Part shown: positions 20,546 through 32,348 of the stretch, in pieces
How the letters are laid out: the number at the start of each line of letters is the position of its first letter
How positions within the stretch are numbered: position 1 is the first letter of the stretch
Assembly: GCA_038503075.1 (NCBI GenBank)
Contig: JBCAML010000022.1
Span: 1,240,001 to 1,304,000, forward strand
Length of the DNA stretch: 64,000 bases
Origin: Gyromitra esculenta
Lineage: Eukaryota; Ascomycota; Pezizomycetes; Pezizales; Discinaceae
Direction: 5' to 3'
Made by a program: the position numbers and the translations under genes
Notes under the pieces: model-generated
What the model saw: only the letters and a program-made list of their open reading frames with translations
Databases searched by the model: none
Told to the model about the DNA's origin: nothing

Positions 20546-23121
20546 ATGACACCCGGATTTGGAGACAACGCAAGTGGCTCGAACAATGTACCATTGGGTT
20601 CTCGTCGCCGTCCGGTAATTCGCAAGGATAGCCGTCCGTATAAGGAAACTAGCAGAAACCTTCAAGTGAAGATGGAATTGGCTGAGGATAGGAAAGAGCA
20701 AATTGATTGTAAAATGGAAGAAACTGAGGACCAGATGGAAGTTCCGACTAGCCCAGAAGAAACGCATCTGGCAGCACTGATGGATGAGTTGGACGATGAA
20801 CCCGCTATTAAGCGTGGACGGTCTCCTAGACGTGGTCCGCCATCCCTCTCCATCCCTTATAGATTTACTAACAATTTACTTGGTTTCTTTTAGAAATGGT
20901 ATCTCAAGTAGAGAGCAATGGTAGGAAACGCAAGAAACAAAATCGTTGGGGAGCAGCCAATGAAAATAAAGTTGCTGGGTTGATGGGTCTTCCTACGGTC
21001 ATCCTCACACCTATGACGAGTGAGCAGATAGACGCCTACACGATTCACCTACGTGTTGAGGAGATTACTCAAAAACTCAAAATTGGTGACATCGTACCCG
21101 GAGACGGACAAAGGTATGTTTTGAATGCGAATTTCAAATGCTTATGTTCTAAAGTATTATAATTTTTCCATAGGTCTCGTTCTCCGGCTCCTACGTATGA
21201 TAATCAAGGCCATCGCGTCAATACTCGTGAATACCGCTACCGCAAGCGTTTGGAAGACGAGCGACATAAACTAATCCAAAAAGCTAACATGGTTTTTGTT
21301 AACTACCATGCCCCTGCTGACTATCGCCGTCCTGCAAAAATGATTGAGAAGATCTATGTGCCAGTCAATGACTACCCAGAGATTAACTTCAGTAAACTAA
21401 TCCTCAACTCCATTGTTTTAGCATTTATAGGGCGAGTTATTTGTCTGGTGCTGTTTTCTTAAAAATTTACTAACATCTGGGGCTGTTTGATATTGTTCTT
21501 TGACTACTAATAGTTGGGCTTCTTATTGGGCCTCGCGGAAACACACTGAAGAGAATGGAGTCTGAATCTGGGGCTAAAATCGCTATCCGTGGGAAAGGCT
21601 CTGTCAAGGAAGGCAAAGGAGCAAGTGACAGGGCCACTGACTCGAATCTTGATGAGGATCTTCACTGTTTGGTAATTGCAGATACTGAAACTAAGGTGGA
21701 AATGGCCAAGAAAGCTATTCTTGAGGTTATCGAGACGGTAGGTTTTGATATTCCAAGTTGAAAAAAATTTGTGCTTACAGAATTCTAGGCTGCATCCATT
21801 CCTGAAGGACAGAATGCTTTGAAGAGAAATCAACTTCGAGAATTAGCTTCCTTGAACGGCACGTTGAGAGATGATGAGAATCAAGCCTGTCAAAATTGTG
21901 AGTTTTCCTTCACCGTTTGACTATGTTGCTTCTTCTAATCTAGACATGTAAAAAAGGTGGAGCTCTTGGCCATCGTAAGTACGAATGTCCGGAGAAACGA
22001 AACGTAACTGCAAATATCATTTGCCGAGTTTGTGGCAATGCTGGACACATGGCAAGGGACTGCCACGACCGCGTGAAAGGGGGGGATTGGAGAAATCGAG
22101 ACCTCCTTGCCCCACAAGGCGATGCGGTGGATGATGAATACGATGTTTGGCTCCTCATTACTAACTTGACCCACTTGAGTGCTAACATGTGAAATCTTCC
22201 AGCAACTTATGCTGGAGATTGCTGGAGGTAGCGCTCCGCAACGTGAGATCGGCACTACCGTACAGCAATCCCTCATCACTAATAGTATCGATCACCAGAC
22301 CAATAACCTCAAACCTTGGGAGCGTGGCCCCAGCGGTGCCCCAGCGCCATGGCTTGCTAGTGATCGTGCCATCAAGAGCGAGTATTCAAGTGATCCTGGG
22401 CCCAAATTTGAGAATCGATGCGATTCCGGAAATGATTCCAGAGATGCATTCAAAGATGTGCCTACTGGTCCAGCAGGGAGCAGATCTATCCTTCCGCCGT
22501 GGAAGCAGCAACAGCAGTCTACAAGAGATATGAGATCAAGGCATAATGAAACTCATGCGCAATATACAGGACAACAGCAGTATCTCGATGGTCAGATGGG
22601 TGCTCTGGTTCCATGGGGGCATCAGAATGAAAAAACTCAAGGATACAATGCCAGCCATCAGCAACAGCAGGATCCAAGTCGCGCACAGTATCAGCAACAA
22701 TCTCAACAGCTGCATGGATATTCCGCTAATGTATATCCCCTAAAATTTCCTTCTCGTTCTGTATCGGTATGTCTATCTTCCGGTGTGCTAACTTATCCCG
22801 CCTAATCAGGCCTATTCCCAGGTGAACTCTCACCAGCAGATGAATCATGGTCAGTCATGGGGACAAGCGCAAGAAACGCAGAAGCAAACGGGTAGAGATT
22901 ACCCGCAGCCACAGCAACCACTCTATCAGGGTAGATCCAACAACAATTACTTGTATGAAAACAATAACGGTCACCACGAACCTCCCCCACCACCGCCGCC
23001 TGACCAATGTGTGCGCCCTCCACCACCACCTTCTACTCCTCCACCACCACCGCCGCCGCCGCCGCCGCCGCCCCCTCACCGCCACCACCACCCTAGCCAA
23101 TCCGCGGAATTTAGGCTTTAA
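20546..23121 (+). CDS. MSL5: Branchpoint-bridging protein (SF1/BBP)
   Basis: Eight exons: 20546-20834, 20894-21113, 21174-21391, 21514-21737, 21789-21897, 21957-22144, 22203-22766, 22810-23121. They sum to 2124 nt, 707 residues. The protein recognises the intron branch site and bridges to the U2AF/Mud2 side in early spliceosome assembly. Seen in order: N-terminal [14 protein letters not shown] as in other fungal orthologues; the helix-hairpin region [35 protein letters not shown]; a KH domain with the GXXG loop in [15 protein letters not shown]; two CCHC zinc knuckles ([14 protein letters not shown] and [14 protein letters not shown]); a Gln-rich stretch; and a poly-proline C-terminus. Introns are 43-122 nt, and several show CTAAC branch sites. 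Exon 6 uses a weak AAAAAAG acceptor, required to keep the first knuckle. Very well supported. Confidence 0.95.
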
Positions 23122-23847
23122 GGAGTCGGCAATCTGGATACACGCTGGTAGATGCTGGAGAATTGGGTATCTAGATACTAATAACTTAGATAGTATAGAG
23201 TGTATAGATAGGTGACTAACGAAGTTAATAGCCAAGGATAGATGCAATACAATAGAGCGAGAGGTTGGGGTCTAGGTTTTATGTCGGAAAGGGCCATGCT
23301 ATTAACTAACTTTACTTTGTTTTCTCCGTCTTGGTAACACGACTATCAATCTAAATAGATATCAAAAATAAAAGTTACGATTTCTAGTGGAGATTTCTTT
23401 ATAATATTATACTCTAAGTTTGTGGATGAGACTTGTGCGAGGCACAGAATTCCGAGCTGGCAAGAGCAATCCACTTAGTCACGAACCATCACTCGTTATT
23501 ACATAGAGACGCCTGTGGTAAAATTGAAATCGAGACTTGATTGCTTGAGTTCCCGACTGAGAGATTCCTAGGCTCCATATACTTGACTCCCGGAAGATAC
23601 TTCTCTTCTGGGTGTTCTCTACACAACCTACTTGCAAGATGATGGGATAGATAAGATTGAAACCAAACAGACTAAAACAGAAGCAGAGATCATTCTTGGT
23701 TAATAAATATCACAAGCCGCTTTTCCCAAGATTCATGAATCATACCAATACTCCTTCCTCCCCTCTCCATCACATCTGCCAGACTTAGTAAACAGATACC
23801 CATAAGTTTACCGTTTGGAAGTTGAAGGGTTGACTCAAAGAGTTTGG
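23122..23847. other. Intergenic between convergent genes
   Basis: No gene seen. It holds the 3' ends of the two converging transcription units. Confidence 0.5.
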
Positions 23848-25235
23848 TTACCCAAAAAAAATGCCCACAAGTGTTTCCCAAAACCCACGTGGTGGCGGGG
23901 GCGGGGCATTCGCCCGCCTTTGCTGCTCCTCATACTTTTCTCTTCTCCTTTCTTCTCGATCCGCTTCTTCTCTTTCTTCCCGTCTTTGGCGCTCGCGCTC
24001 TCTTTCATAGCGCTCCTCATTCCGCTCCTCATTCTCTCTCTCCGCTCTCTCCGCTCTCTCTCTCTCCCGTCGTGCGTACTCTTCCCATCCCCTTCTTTCT
24101 TCCCGTTCCCTGCGCTCGTTCTCAGCGCGCCTTCTCTCCTCTGTTTCCTCGGCACGCTGCCTTTGTTCTTCCATTAGGTTGCGCATATATTCCTGGTGTT
24201 GTCTCTGTCTCTCCTCTTCACGACGATCCCTTTCTCTCTCACGCTGCTTATATTCCCCCTCTCTCCTTGCTTGTTCCTCGGCGTGGTTTCTTCTGGTTTC
24301 TTCGTGCTGCCGTTTAAACTCGTCTTCCTGCGCTTTTTTCTCCCTTGGGACCGCTTCTTATATTCTTCATACTCCTTTTTGGTTCTTTCGGCTTCGGCTT
24401 GCCCTTCAGGAATAGCGATCTTACCGACCATCGTATTTGCAAGGGTGTGTGGGGGTCTCAGCATTTCCTCCTGCACTAGGAGTAGAATCTTTGGCCGAGC
24501 CAAGATGTCCTTGATAACCCTTACAACTGCATCCCGGTCATCTTCCGCAAGCCGTGTCGTTTTGAGAATCTCTCTCCAGTGGATACGTAGGAAATCTCTC
24601 TCCCTTATCTCTTCGTTTCTAAATCTATTTGTTCCTGGGGTGTTCCACATTGTGGTTCCGATGATGCAATTCCTCATTCCCCTAGGTCCACATAGTGCTT
24701 TGAGAATCTCTAAGGTTTTCTTTTGGCTCCCACTGAATCTAGTTTCGCTGATATCATGGAGGAAGATGACGCCGCGCGTTTCGATATCGTGGCTCCTGAG
24801 TGCAAAGGTATAGAGGTTGGCGACAATATCGTTGAGAATTTCGAGGTTTTCGACCGCCGAATCATCAAAACCAGGAGTATCTAGGAGAAGTATTTTACGA
24901 TTGTCGAGAACCGCTGTATAAGCAGTTGGCATTTTCGTGCCTAAAACAAATAAACTATTAGCACTGCACCTAGTGAGGGACTTGAGGACTTGCAAGAATC
25001 AAGGCCCCCGTCTACAGTCAGATCACAGCCAGCCAAATCCTTCCCGCCCAATAGTTTTATGAAACTACTCTTTCCAGAGCCTGTCTTTCCTGCAAGGATA
25101 AAAGCTGCGATTGGTCCTGAGGGTGAATTCCCCCCTAGTTTGGAAAGTAAGAATATTATTAGTTTAGAAGTCACTAATAGTCATGACGTAGGATGGGGAG
25201 AATAAGCCACCTTGTCTAGAAGCCCCACTAGCCAT
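23848..25235 (-). pseudogene. Coiled-coil GTPase 1 (AIG1-like G domain), frameshifted
   Basis: Exons 25235-25211, 25134-24994 and 24940-23848. The start exon gives MASGASRQ and splices in phase into the G1 segment. Visible: P-loop AGKTGSGKSSF, the G3 motif LLLDTPGFDD, the family signature FLHDISETRFSGSQKK, and TTMW where G4 would be expected. The second intron has a GC donor (GCAAGT at 24993-24988) at exactly the site where the two paralogues have GT. Downstream of the G domain the frame breaks at a run of six T on the plus strand (24334-24339): one more base would continue the long Arg/Glu-rich helix that ends PPPPPRGFWETLVGIFFG. Such GTPases resemble plant AIG1 and animal GIMAP proteins in the G domain, but function is unknown. 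A sequencing slip in the homopolymer could mimic the lesion, in which case the gene is intact. Confidence 0.75.
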
Positions 25236-25480
25236 GTCTTCTTATCTGGTCTTGGTGGCGAGGGATGTAAGACTTGGTATTGAGTCTTTAAGCACAAGTT
25301 TCTGTTGGGGCAGGGGCCTTTAAACAGTCAAAAAGAGTTTTGCTATCGGCAGCGTATAATCAATTTTAGGGAATTCCACTCTCCTAATTAATTCATTCTG
25401 TAGTATCTGGAGAATCGACCGATCATATGCATTTTAGACTCTCATGTCTCGGTGTGCTTAAGGTGATAGTGAATCCTAGT

Positions 25481-25679
25481 ACCGTATATTCTCAGTTATA
25501 ACGAACGGGGCCGGGCTGGGGCTGCAGGAAGAAAGTTCTCCCTAACTGGCTGGATAACTGTGGAGGTTCAACAACTAACATCAATAATGGTAAGCGCCCT
25601 ATCGCCTCAGCCAGTAATAGTGCAGTTCTATCCTGTGGTCTCAGCCCGGCCCCATTCGTTATAATTGAGAATATACGGT
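25481..25679. mobile_element. Hairpin MITE family O
   Basis: About 199 bp, ends ACCGTATATTCTCAGTTATA and AATTGAGAATATACGGT, with inner arms AACGAACGGGGCCGGGCTG and CAGCCCGGCCCCATTCGTT. This is the longest paired arm of the window. Confidence 0.8.
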
Positions 25680-25820
25680 ACATAACGCAAATCTGATGGT
25701 CGAACTCTTACAAGGCGACCAATTAGCAACTGGGTTTTTACTGCAGCTGCAATGTCTATTTCGCCGATCCCTTGGGCTGGTGAAACTTGCGGATTCCCCA
25801 CCTTCCAGAGTTAGGAGGTA

Positions 25821-25933
25821 CTCGTAAATGACTAACGTTTGTGTAGCAGGCTGGGTCCGTGCCCTATATACTTTTTGCGATTTTGTATGGTATGCAGAGC
25901 CAGCCTGGTGCAAAAACGTCAGTCAATTACGAG
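25821..25933. mobile_element. MITE family I copy 2
   Basis: 113 bp, ends CTCGTAAATGACTAACGTTT and AACGTCAGTCAATTACGAG, TA-flanked; near-copy of 19662-19773. Confidence 0.85.
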
Positions 25934-26173
25934 TATATGTGATCCCAATCGTTTCTCTAATGGCGAAGTGACTTGGTCACAACCTAATACGGAAGGCGGG
26001 GAACCTGCAAATTTCACCAGCCCAATGGATAATGAATTGGCCTGAACTGATAACGGGACAAGTGTTGTACTTTGTTTGAGGCTTAGTTACAGCCTGTAAA
26101 TTTACAGCATATCCATCCTAGTTCGCTATACGCTAAGGCTGGCGTTGCAATATACATGTAGTTATATATAATA

Positions 26174-26279
26174 GAGACTTTGTGCTTTTGAGTCAGCCCT
26201 AGTTTTTGACCAACTAGAAGTTGATCTGCACCAATCAAGTTGCTAGAAATCGGAGCTGGATCTATCTGCGCAAAGTCTC
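26174..26279. mobile_element. MITE family J copy 2
   Basis: 106 bp, ends GAGACTTTGTGCTTTTGAG and TGCGCAAAGTCTC, TA on both sides; matches the nested copy at 10892. Confidence 0.85.
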
Positions 26280-28205
26280 TAATCTAGATGGGGGCTGGAT
26301 GAATGGATGGCGACGTGCGTTGTCGTCTGGCTCTGGGGAGACTGGGGTTAGAAGTAGGTAACATAATCATTTTTTGCCACGGGATCTCGTGATGAAAGTG
26401 CGTTTGGGGGAGAAGCGAAAAAACAACAAAACTACCTGTGTTAATCTCCAAATGGAGGCGTTCTACGTATCAGAAATTCCCTACACCCTTCGATCGCCTT
26501 ACTGTTTACCCCCAACCTACGCGTTCAGCTCTGCTCAGGAGTGGGGTAGGTATAGATAATGGTGTTGTGATATTATATTAACCTTATTCTGAACTGACTT
26601 TATTAGATATGGCGTATCTGGATTAAGCTGTAGAGCTTGCACGATTGCTTTTCTCTATAAAATAACCATTATGGCACCTACTCTAGACATAGTTGCTACG
26701 GTTACATCTACGTCTTTCAACGGATACAATATCGCTATAGGCACTCTTAGGCAACGATGAACAGGAGGAACCATTAGAGAGCTTCCAACCGAACCTCAAT
26801 AATGACCTTTTCGGACCCCTGCTCGTCATTGCCCCAGGAGTGACTGTATGGAATTCGAATATGAGCTGGCGTCTGCCTGGTTTGCGATATATATACTTCA
26901 CACAGGGAACTAATGAGATGCGAGGATCTCAAAACTTTGCGGAGCTATGGCTTGGGTGCTCTTAGGTGACGGCCAATTAAATTGGCATGGAAAGCCTTTG
27001 CCTTACCAAGTATGCATACGCCAAGTATGCCAAGTTTGCAAACAAGATGCTAAACCTCAGGTTGCTTTTCTACAAAAAAATTTGAACTTGAATATATCCG
27101 CCGCTACTGCTCCTCAAGTGATATTCTTACAGATGTGAACTTTCTATGAGTGTGAGTATTTAATTTAATCTCTTAATGTATACGTAAGATTTAACAAAAT
27201 ATATCCCGGTGTATACCTAGTCACGTTTGGGTATCTCTTAGAACGGCTCCATTTTCCATTTTCTACAGCCAAAAATAAAGTTTTACTCCACCAGTTACTC
27301 ATTGCTGTATTCTATAAAAACTTGCAAACTTTTATTACAATACTAAGAGGCTTTGCAAGTTTTCTTGAGCTACCTGAATTTTTGTGGGAGTCGGAATTTC
27401 GAGATCGATATCTAAGCCCGCCCAAACCATAGCTGGAAAAGAGAGAAAGAAGCGATGCTATACTCAGAGAGTAGAACAAAGAACCGCACGTATGGGGTAG
27501 GAGAGACGTCAGCAGTCAATCGTACTCGCGGGTAAGTTCGAAACCTTTGCACCGTACACAGTATTGTCCCAACTGGAAAATGATAATTTACAAGCACTGA
27601 TCTCGAGTGTGATGCGTATCCTTATCGTTTTACACATCTATTAATATCTGGTAATTTAATAAACCAACTACATATCTTCAAAGGAAAGGTTCCTCCGTGA
27701 ATATTCATCCTAGCTTATATATGAGCACAAGCACCATCTCCAAATAGTGTGGATCGGGGTTAAAAATTAGCCAAACTAGTACGGGTGGCCTCATTAATCA
27801 AGCGATTAAACACAATAATTCACTTGAAAAGCACGCAGATCGGTAATGGTCATTCGTTGTTAGGTACTATTTCTATCAAAAACTATCTCGAGCGCTCTTA
27901 GGGTAATTGGCTATAGAATTCTTGGGTGAAGATCACTCTTCGCACTTTATATCCATTTCGCTATATTCCAACATAAATTCCATATCCGTTCTGATAAATA
28001 TCCAACACGAGGATCCGGGTATACTTGAGCCCCCAAAACCAATATGTGTGAAAACATGCTAGTATACTTTTAATTCGCTTTTCCTTCCATCAAGACCGAT
28101 GATGCATGCCTTCTGTCCGTACTAATAACATGTTAGTGCTTAGGACTTTCAAAGACGGCGGTTTCTCGGGGATAGATAGGGAGTAGTAGGCTGGGAGACG
28201 ACCTT
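26280..28205. other. Intergenic, nothing firmly recognised
   Basis: No supported gene. Around 26730-26850 the end AGTGACTGTA and the text CGGACCCCTGCTCGTCATT resemble a worn family D arm. Confidence 0.4.
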
Positions 28206-29514
28206 TTAAGAAAATATTAGGCCCAGTTTCGGGCCCAAGAATTTCATTGCTACATTGGCAACTTTCCCTAGCAGCTTTCCTAACCATGGCGTAGGTTTAG
28301 GCTCTTGCTGTGCCTTGCGATACTCTTCCATAAATAATCTAAGTCTCTCTTCATCTCTCTCGCGTGCCTCTTTGGCCTCCCTTTCCTGTTGCTTGCGATA
28401 CCGTTCAAATTGCTGTTGGCGCCTCTCCTCCGCTTCTCTGGCTTCTTCTTCCCGAGATCGCACAAATTCTGCCCATCTCTCCCTCTCCTCGTTCTGCCTC
28501 TCTTGCTCTTGGGCACGCCTTTTTCTTAGTTCCTCCTCCATCTGTCGTTGATGCTCGTTATCCAAATTACGCATGTCTTCTTGATGTCTTCTCCGCTGTT
28601 CGTCATCCTGCTGCTGCTGCTCCTCTCTGCGCCTTTGGTTCTCTTCTTCCAGCCTAGTCCGTTCTTCTTCGAATTGCTTTCTATTCCTTTCCATATCCCT
28701 ATCAAATTCAAATTCTTTTCTGCGTCTTTCCCTTTCGAACTCCTCTCGTTGCCTTCCTAACTCTGCACGTAGCTGCTCCGCTTCAGCTCGCCCTTCAGGT
28801 AAAGCTACTCTTCCTGCCGTTGTAGTTTCGAATGTATGGGGAGGTTTGAGCATCTCTTCCTGTGCCTGTAAGAGGATAGGAGGCTGATTCAAGAGATCAT
28901 CGACAATCCCAACAACCGCGTGCTGATTGTGTTCAGCAATCCGGGTGGTTTTCAGGACCCCTCTCCAATGTGTACGTAGAAAGTCTTTCTCTCTCATCTC
29001 TTCATTCTTGAACTTGCTCGACCCCGGGGTGCTCCACATTGTCGTTCCGACAATGCAATTTTTCATTCCCTTGGGCCCGCAGAGCGCCTTGAGGATCTCT
29101 AGTGTCTTTCGCTGACTTCCGCTAAACCTTGTCTCGCTGATATCGTGGAGAAAGATTACGCCGTGTGTTTGGATGTCTTGAGGGCGAAGCGCAAAAGTGT
29201 AGAGACTCGCGACGACCTCATTGAGAACTTCAAGGTTGTCGATACCCGAGTCGTCAAACCCCGGAGTGTCCAATAGGAGTATTTTACAAGAATTAAGGGT
29301 TGCTAGGTATACGGTTGGGCTTTTCGTACCTATAAACTAATAATTAACATCCTAAGACTATCGTAAAGAGATCCCAAGGCAGGTTTAAAAACTCACAAGA
29401 GTCCAGCCCTCCATCCACAACTGGTTCGTCGCCAGTAAGATCACAGCCACCCAACATTTTTATGAAGGTGCTCTTCCCAGACCCGGTCTTTCCTGCGAGG
29501 ATAAATGCTGCCAT
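28206..29514 (-). CDS. Coiled-coil GTPase 2 (AIG1-like G domain), intact
   Basis: Two exons, 29514-29397 and 29329-28206, joined by a 67-nt intron with a GTGAGT donor; 1242 nt, 413 residues. The open frame continues upstream of this ATG to a possible acceptor (AAACAG at about 29557), so a short 5' exon as in GTPase 1 is possible. The G domain (first about 190 residues) has AGKTGSGKSTF, LLLDTPGFDD, FLHDISETRFSGSQRK and IVGTTMW; the usual TKxD of G4 is replaced by TTMW. Then QEEMLKPPHTFETTTAG leads into about 180 residues almost free of helix breakers and rich in Arg, Glu and Gln, a single long helix or coiled coil. The last 30 residues (TPWLGKLLGKVANVAMKFLG) form an amphipathic tail that could touch membranes. 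Function unknown; it is a paralogue of the genes at 23.8 and 44.3 kb. Confidence 0.8.
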
Positions 29515-29557
29515 GGGCTCGGATTGCGCTTGGGAGCTTGAGGATCCTCCTGTTTTT

Positions 29558-30942
29558 CAATTTTAAACCTCGTTAACTTCTACATTACGAGTAGCCAGAG
29601 GGGAAAGGTTAATGGATGTAGCCGTAACAAAAGTTGGAAGAAATTACCATAGCTGGAGCCTCGATTCTGAGAAGGATAAAATCGCCTGTCTCTTGGTTGC
29701 ATGTTTACCCGTCGTTTTTGTGTTGGATGCAAAATATCTCCAGGCTTGGGTAGTTCGACTAATTAATGATTTTTCTGGAAGTCGGGAATCGCCTTATATA
29801 CTATACTTCAAAGGACTACAAAGCTTAGTACGTGTAGCTGCTATGTATGGTTGTGACCTCAGCATTGCGCAGTCGTTTATTTTTTTGCTTTTCTTGTAAA
29901 GCTCCGCCTCGAGCCTGCTACCTGTCGGTTTCTGCCGGTACTGCAAAGCACTACCTTCCCGACGCCTATAGAAATCTCCAATCAGGATCATATTTAACCC
30001 TTTTCAAACACCATCTTCCGATTGTCTGCAGCCGAGAGAGCAAGCTAGATCTGCAGCACCTATCAATCAAGATCCGTTTGGTTGGCCGCCTTGTATGTTC
30101 GGGGCGTTGTAAAGCCAGAAAACTTAGCACTCAGCGCTGTGTTGTTTACGTGTTAGAATTGATCATTATTCGTTTGCGTGAGTTGTGGTAAGGGTTGGCG
30201 ATTTGCGGTATACACGCCACTTGTGCATTTGTGACCTCTGTTTAAAGGCAGTTCGAATTTGGAATGTGATAATTGCAGGACTGATTATGCAAACCTACTG
30301 AGAGCTGGCGTTGCGTGATACTTAAGTTCTATGTAGAGCTTACACGTCTACCGATATCACTCGAATACACAACTAACTACAGGTACTGTCCAAGTCCAAC
30401 TTCTCCATGCTAGGTATAAATGTTAGGTAGTTAGCGGCAAGAAGCCAGCTATTAGAATTATTTCAGGCCTATAAAACCGCGTATAATAGAAGGGCAATCT
30501 AATATATGCTGCCAGTACCTATTCTGGTCATTACCAATTTGGCAGGGCTAACTGCGAATGATATCCTATGATTCTGATCGTCCCTAATATCCTTGAATTT
30601 ATCCGCGTTTCCGTGATTTCATGCACCCTTGATTAAAAGCACGTGAAGCCTATGACGTTCTAAATTTCTGAGTGGTTCTCAACAGAGTTCTTCCGGTGGG
30701 GATCAATGGAGTGGAGTTTGGGTATAGGATCTTTTGTTTGTTGTGGGAGGCTTCGTAGTCTTTTTCGCTCTTACTTTCAGATATTCAAGTGACCTTCCGT
30801 TTGAATCTGCCGCTGTAAAGAGAAGGGTGAAAGATCCTTAGTCGACATAGGCCATTCCGGATGGCTCTGGCGTCATCTCTACAACAGCTTTAGCGGTATC
30901 TGGTATCTACTGCGCCTGCATCGTGTCCAACCTCCCGCCAGG
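29558..30942. other. Intergenic, no supported gene
   Basis: Two overlapping plus-strand frames (29612-29899, 29847-30191) lack any recognisable family feature. Confidence 0.4.
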
Positions 30943-31467
30943 CTAGCCCAAGCCGGATAACCGCCTCTCTTCGTTCAGTTTCGTGCCACTAACCCTGATC
31001 CGGTATTTCGCGCTATAGAACGCCCTACATTCCTCCTGCGTACGATATCTGAGGATATTATAATGGCTGACACGTGTTATTGCTTCATCCCTTTGTGTGT
31101 GGCTCCGTCCAGCAACGATTATGGTGCTCCCAGTTTTTTCAAACCAACTGCAACATGGCCGTATAGGTGGAGCTTCTGCTCGACCCAGATAAACCATGAT
31201 TTGTGTAGAAGGATACCGTGATTGAGTTGATAGAAGGTAGCTTAGGGTCATTGAATCGATTTCATGCGCATCACCGAGGATGAACTTGTGGTTTAGGGAT
31301 ATGCCTTTCTCGCAGTGTGGGATATAGTGCTCTGCAAAGTATTCCTGCGATGCTTCTAGGGGCCAGAAGTAAAAGCCAATTTTTGGCTTTTCTCTTGAAA
31401 GCGTATTTCCCTTCGAGATAGAGTTGCTGGAGAAATTTGTGATTCTGGAGGGGCTTGCTGGGTTCAC
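30943..31467 (-). CDS. Hypothetical protein, possibly SLOG-like Rossmann fold
   Basis: Open frame of 174 codons whose first codon is GTG, so the true start lies in an unresolved 5' exon or in the overlapping ATG frame at 31489. Visible: an aromatic strand KIGFYFWPLEASQEYF, then FILGDAHEIDSMTLSYLL, QIMVYLGRAE, TIIVAGRSHTQRDEAITRVS, YNILRY. The GD-x-x-x-D pattern after a hydrophobic strand, followed 60 residues on by a polar segment ending in RDEAIT, resembles YspA-type proteins of the SLOG superfamily, which bind nucleotide-derived signals. This is a motif impression, not an alignment. It lies between GTPase 2 and the CK2 subunit gene. Confidence 0.45.
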   Translation of the reverse strand: MNPASPSRITNFSSNSISKGNTLSREKPKIGFYFWPLEASQEYFAEHYIPHCEKGISLNHKFILGDAHEIDSMTLSYLLSTQSRYPSTQIMVYLGRAEAPPIRPCCSWFEKTGSTIIVAGRSHTQRDEAITRVSHYNILRYRTQEECRAFYSAKYRIRVSGTKLNEERRLSGLG

Positions 31468-32348
31468 GATTGGAATGTTTTTGCGTCATTCACATCCATT
31501 TGTGGGCTGCAGGTTGATGCTGCCAGTCAACCAAAACGGGGAACAAGGCAGTCGCGCAAAAGAAAGATGAGGCTCTGCGGATAAATTTGGACACCATCGC
31601 TTGTCCAGAATACACAAAACCCCCCCTCAACATCAAGAGCAAGCGGGGAATCGTAACTCCTCGTCTATCCACATTCAGGTAATTATTCAAACATCATAGC
31701 TGTGCATATTTCGATATCTCGAATCTCCACTCTGGATAGAGTTCTCGAATCTCAGAACATCACCCCTCCTTTCGCCATCAATCCAACTTCAGCAAACCTT
31801 AAGCTGCCTCCCCGCCACTCCTCGAGACATCACGTATTCGTCCTGTAAATAGCCTCCTCCGGTCGACCTTCTCCTCCCATTTGTTTGAGAAGAGGGGCCT
31901 CTACCAATCTGGGTATAGGGTTGATTCGCGCAGCACGACCTTGCCCGCATCCGTCGTCAAACATTGGTGTGATCAATCCGATAGGTTCGCTTCCTTCCGA
32001 TCCTGTGATCCCATAACGTTCGTTCTATGTCCCAGCCCCTCGTGACGCTTTGTTGATGTGACAGGACGGGAGGCTGACTCTGTATTTGATGGATGTAGGA
32101 TTTGATTCTAAACCCCAGGGCCGGGTATCCGAAACGACTAGGCTTCGCGTATCAGTGGAAGGGTACAGACTCTGTTTTTTTATCAATAGACATCGAGAGT
32201 TTTCCAGTGAGGGGTACAGGGTTTGTTTTGCGGAAAGGGTAGAGAGAAGGACGGAATCTCGGGGAATAACGTTTGAATCAGTTAGTCATCCCTTCCGAAC
32301 TCCTTCAGGCGCCATATAACGCTGACTTCTCTCCTCGTTACTCCTCAG
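31468..32348. promoter_or_regulatory. Upstream region and probable 5'UTR intron of the CK2 subunit gene
   Basis: A donor-like CCA|GTGAGG at 32206-32207 could splice to the strong acceptor CTCCTCAG at 32348, which has a CTGAC branch site upstream. The join would create ATG from A+TG, giving MEDFNSETDSDYTS. This is an inference; no other in-frame ATG precedes the first coding exon. Confidence 0.4.

Noticed and set aside
22855..23247. Arg/Trp-rich minus-strand frame
   Set aside because: Antisense shadow of the poly-proline tail of the branchpoint-bridging protein.
24196..24813. 205-codon hydrophobic plus-strand frame resembling a membrane protein
   Set aside because: Antisense of the Arg/Glu-rich GTPase; such sequences always read as Leu/Ser-rich on the other strand.
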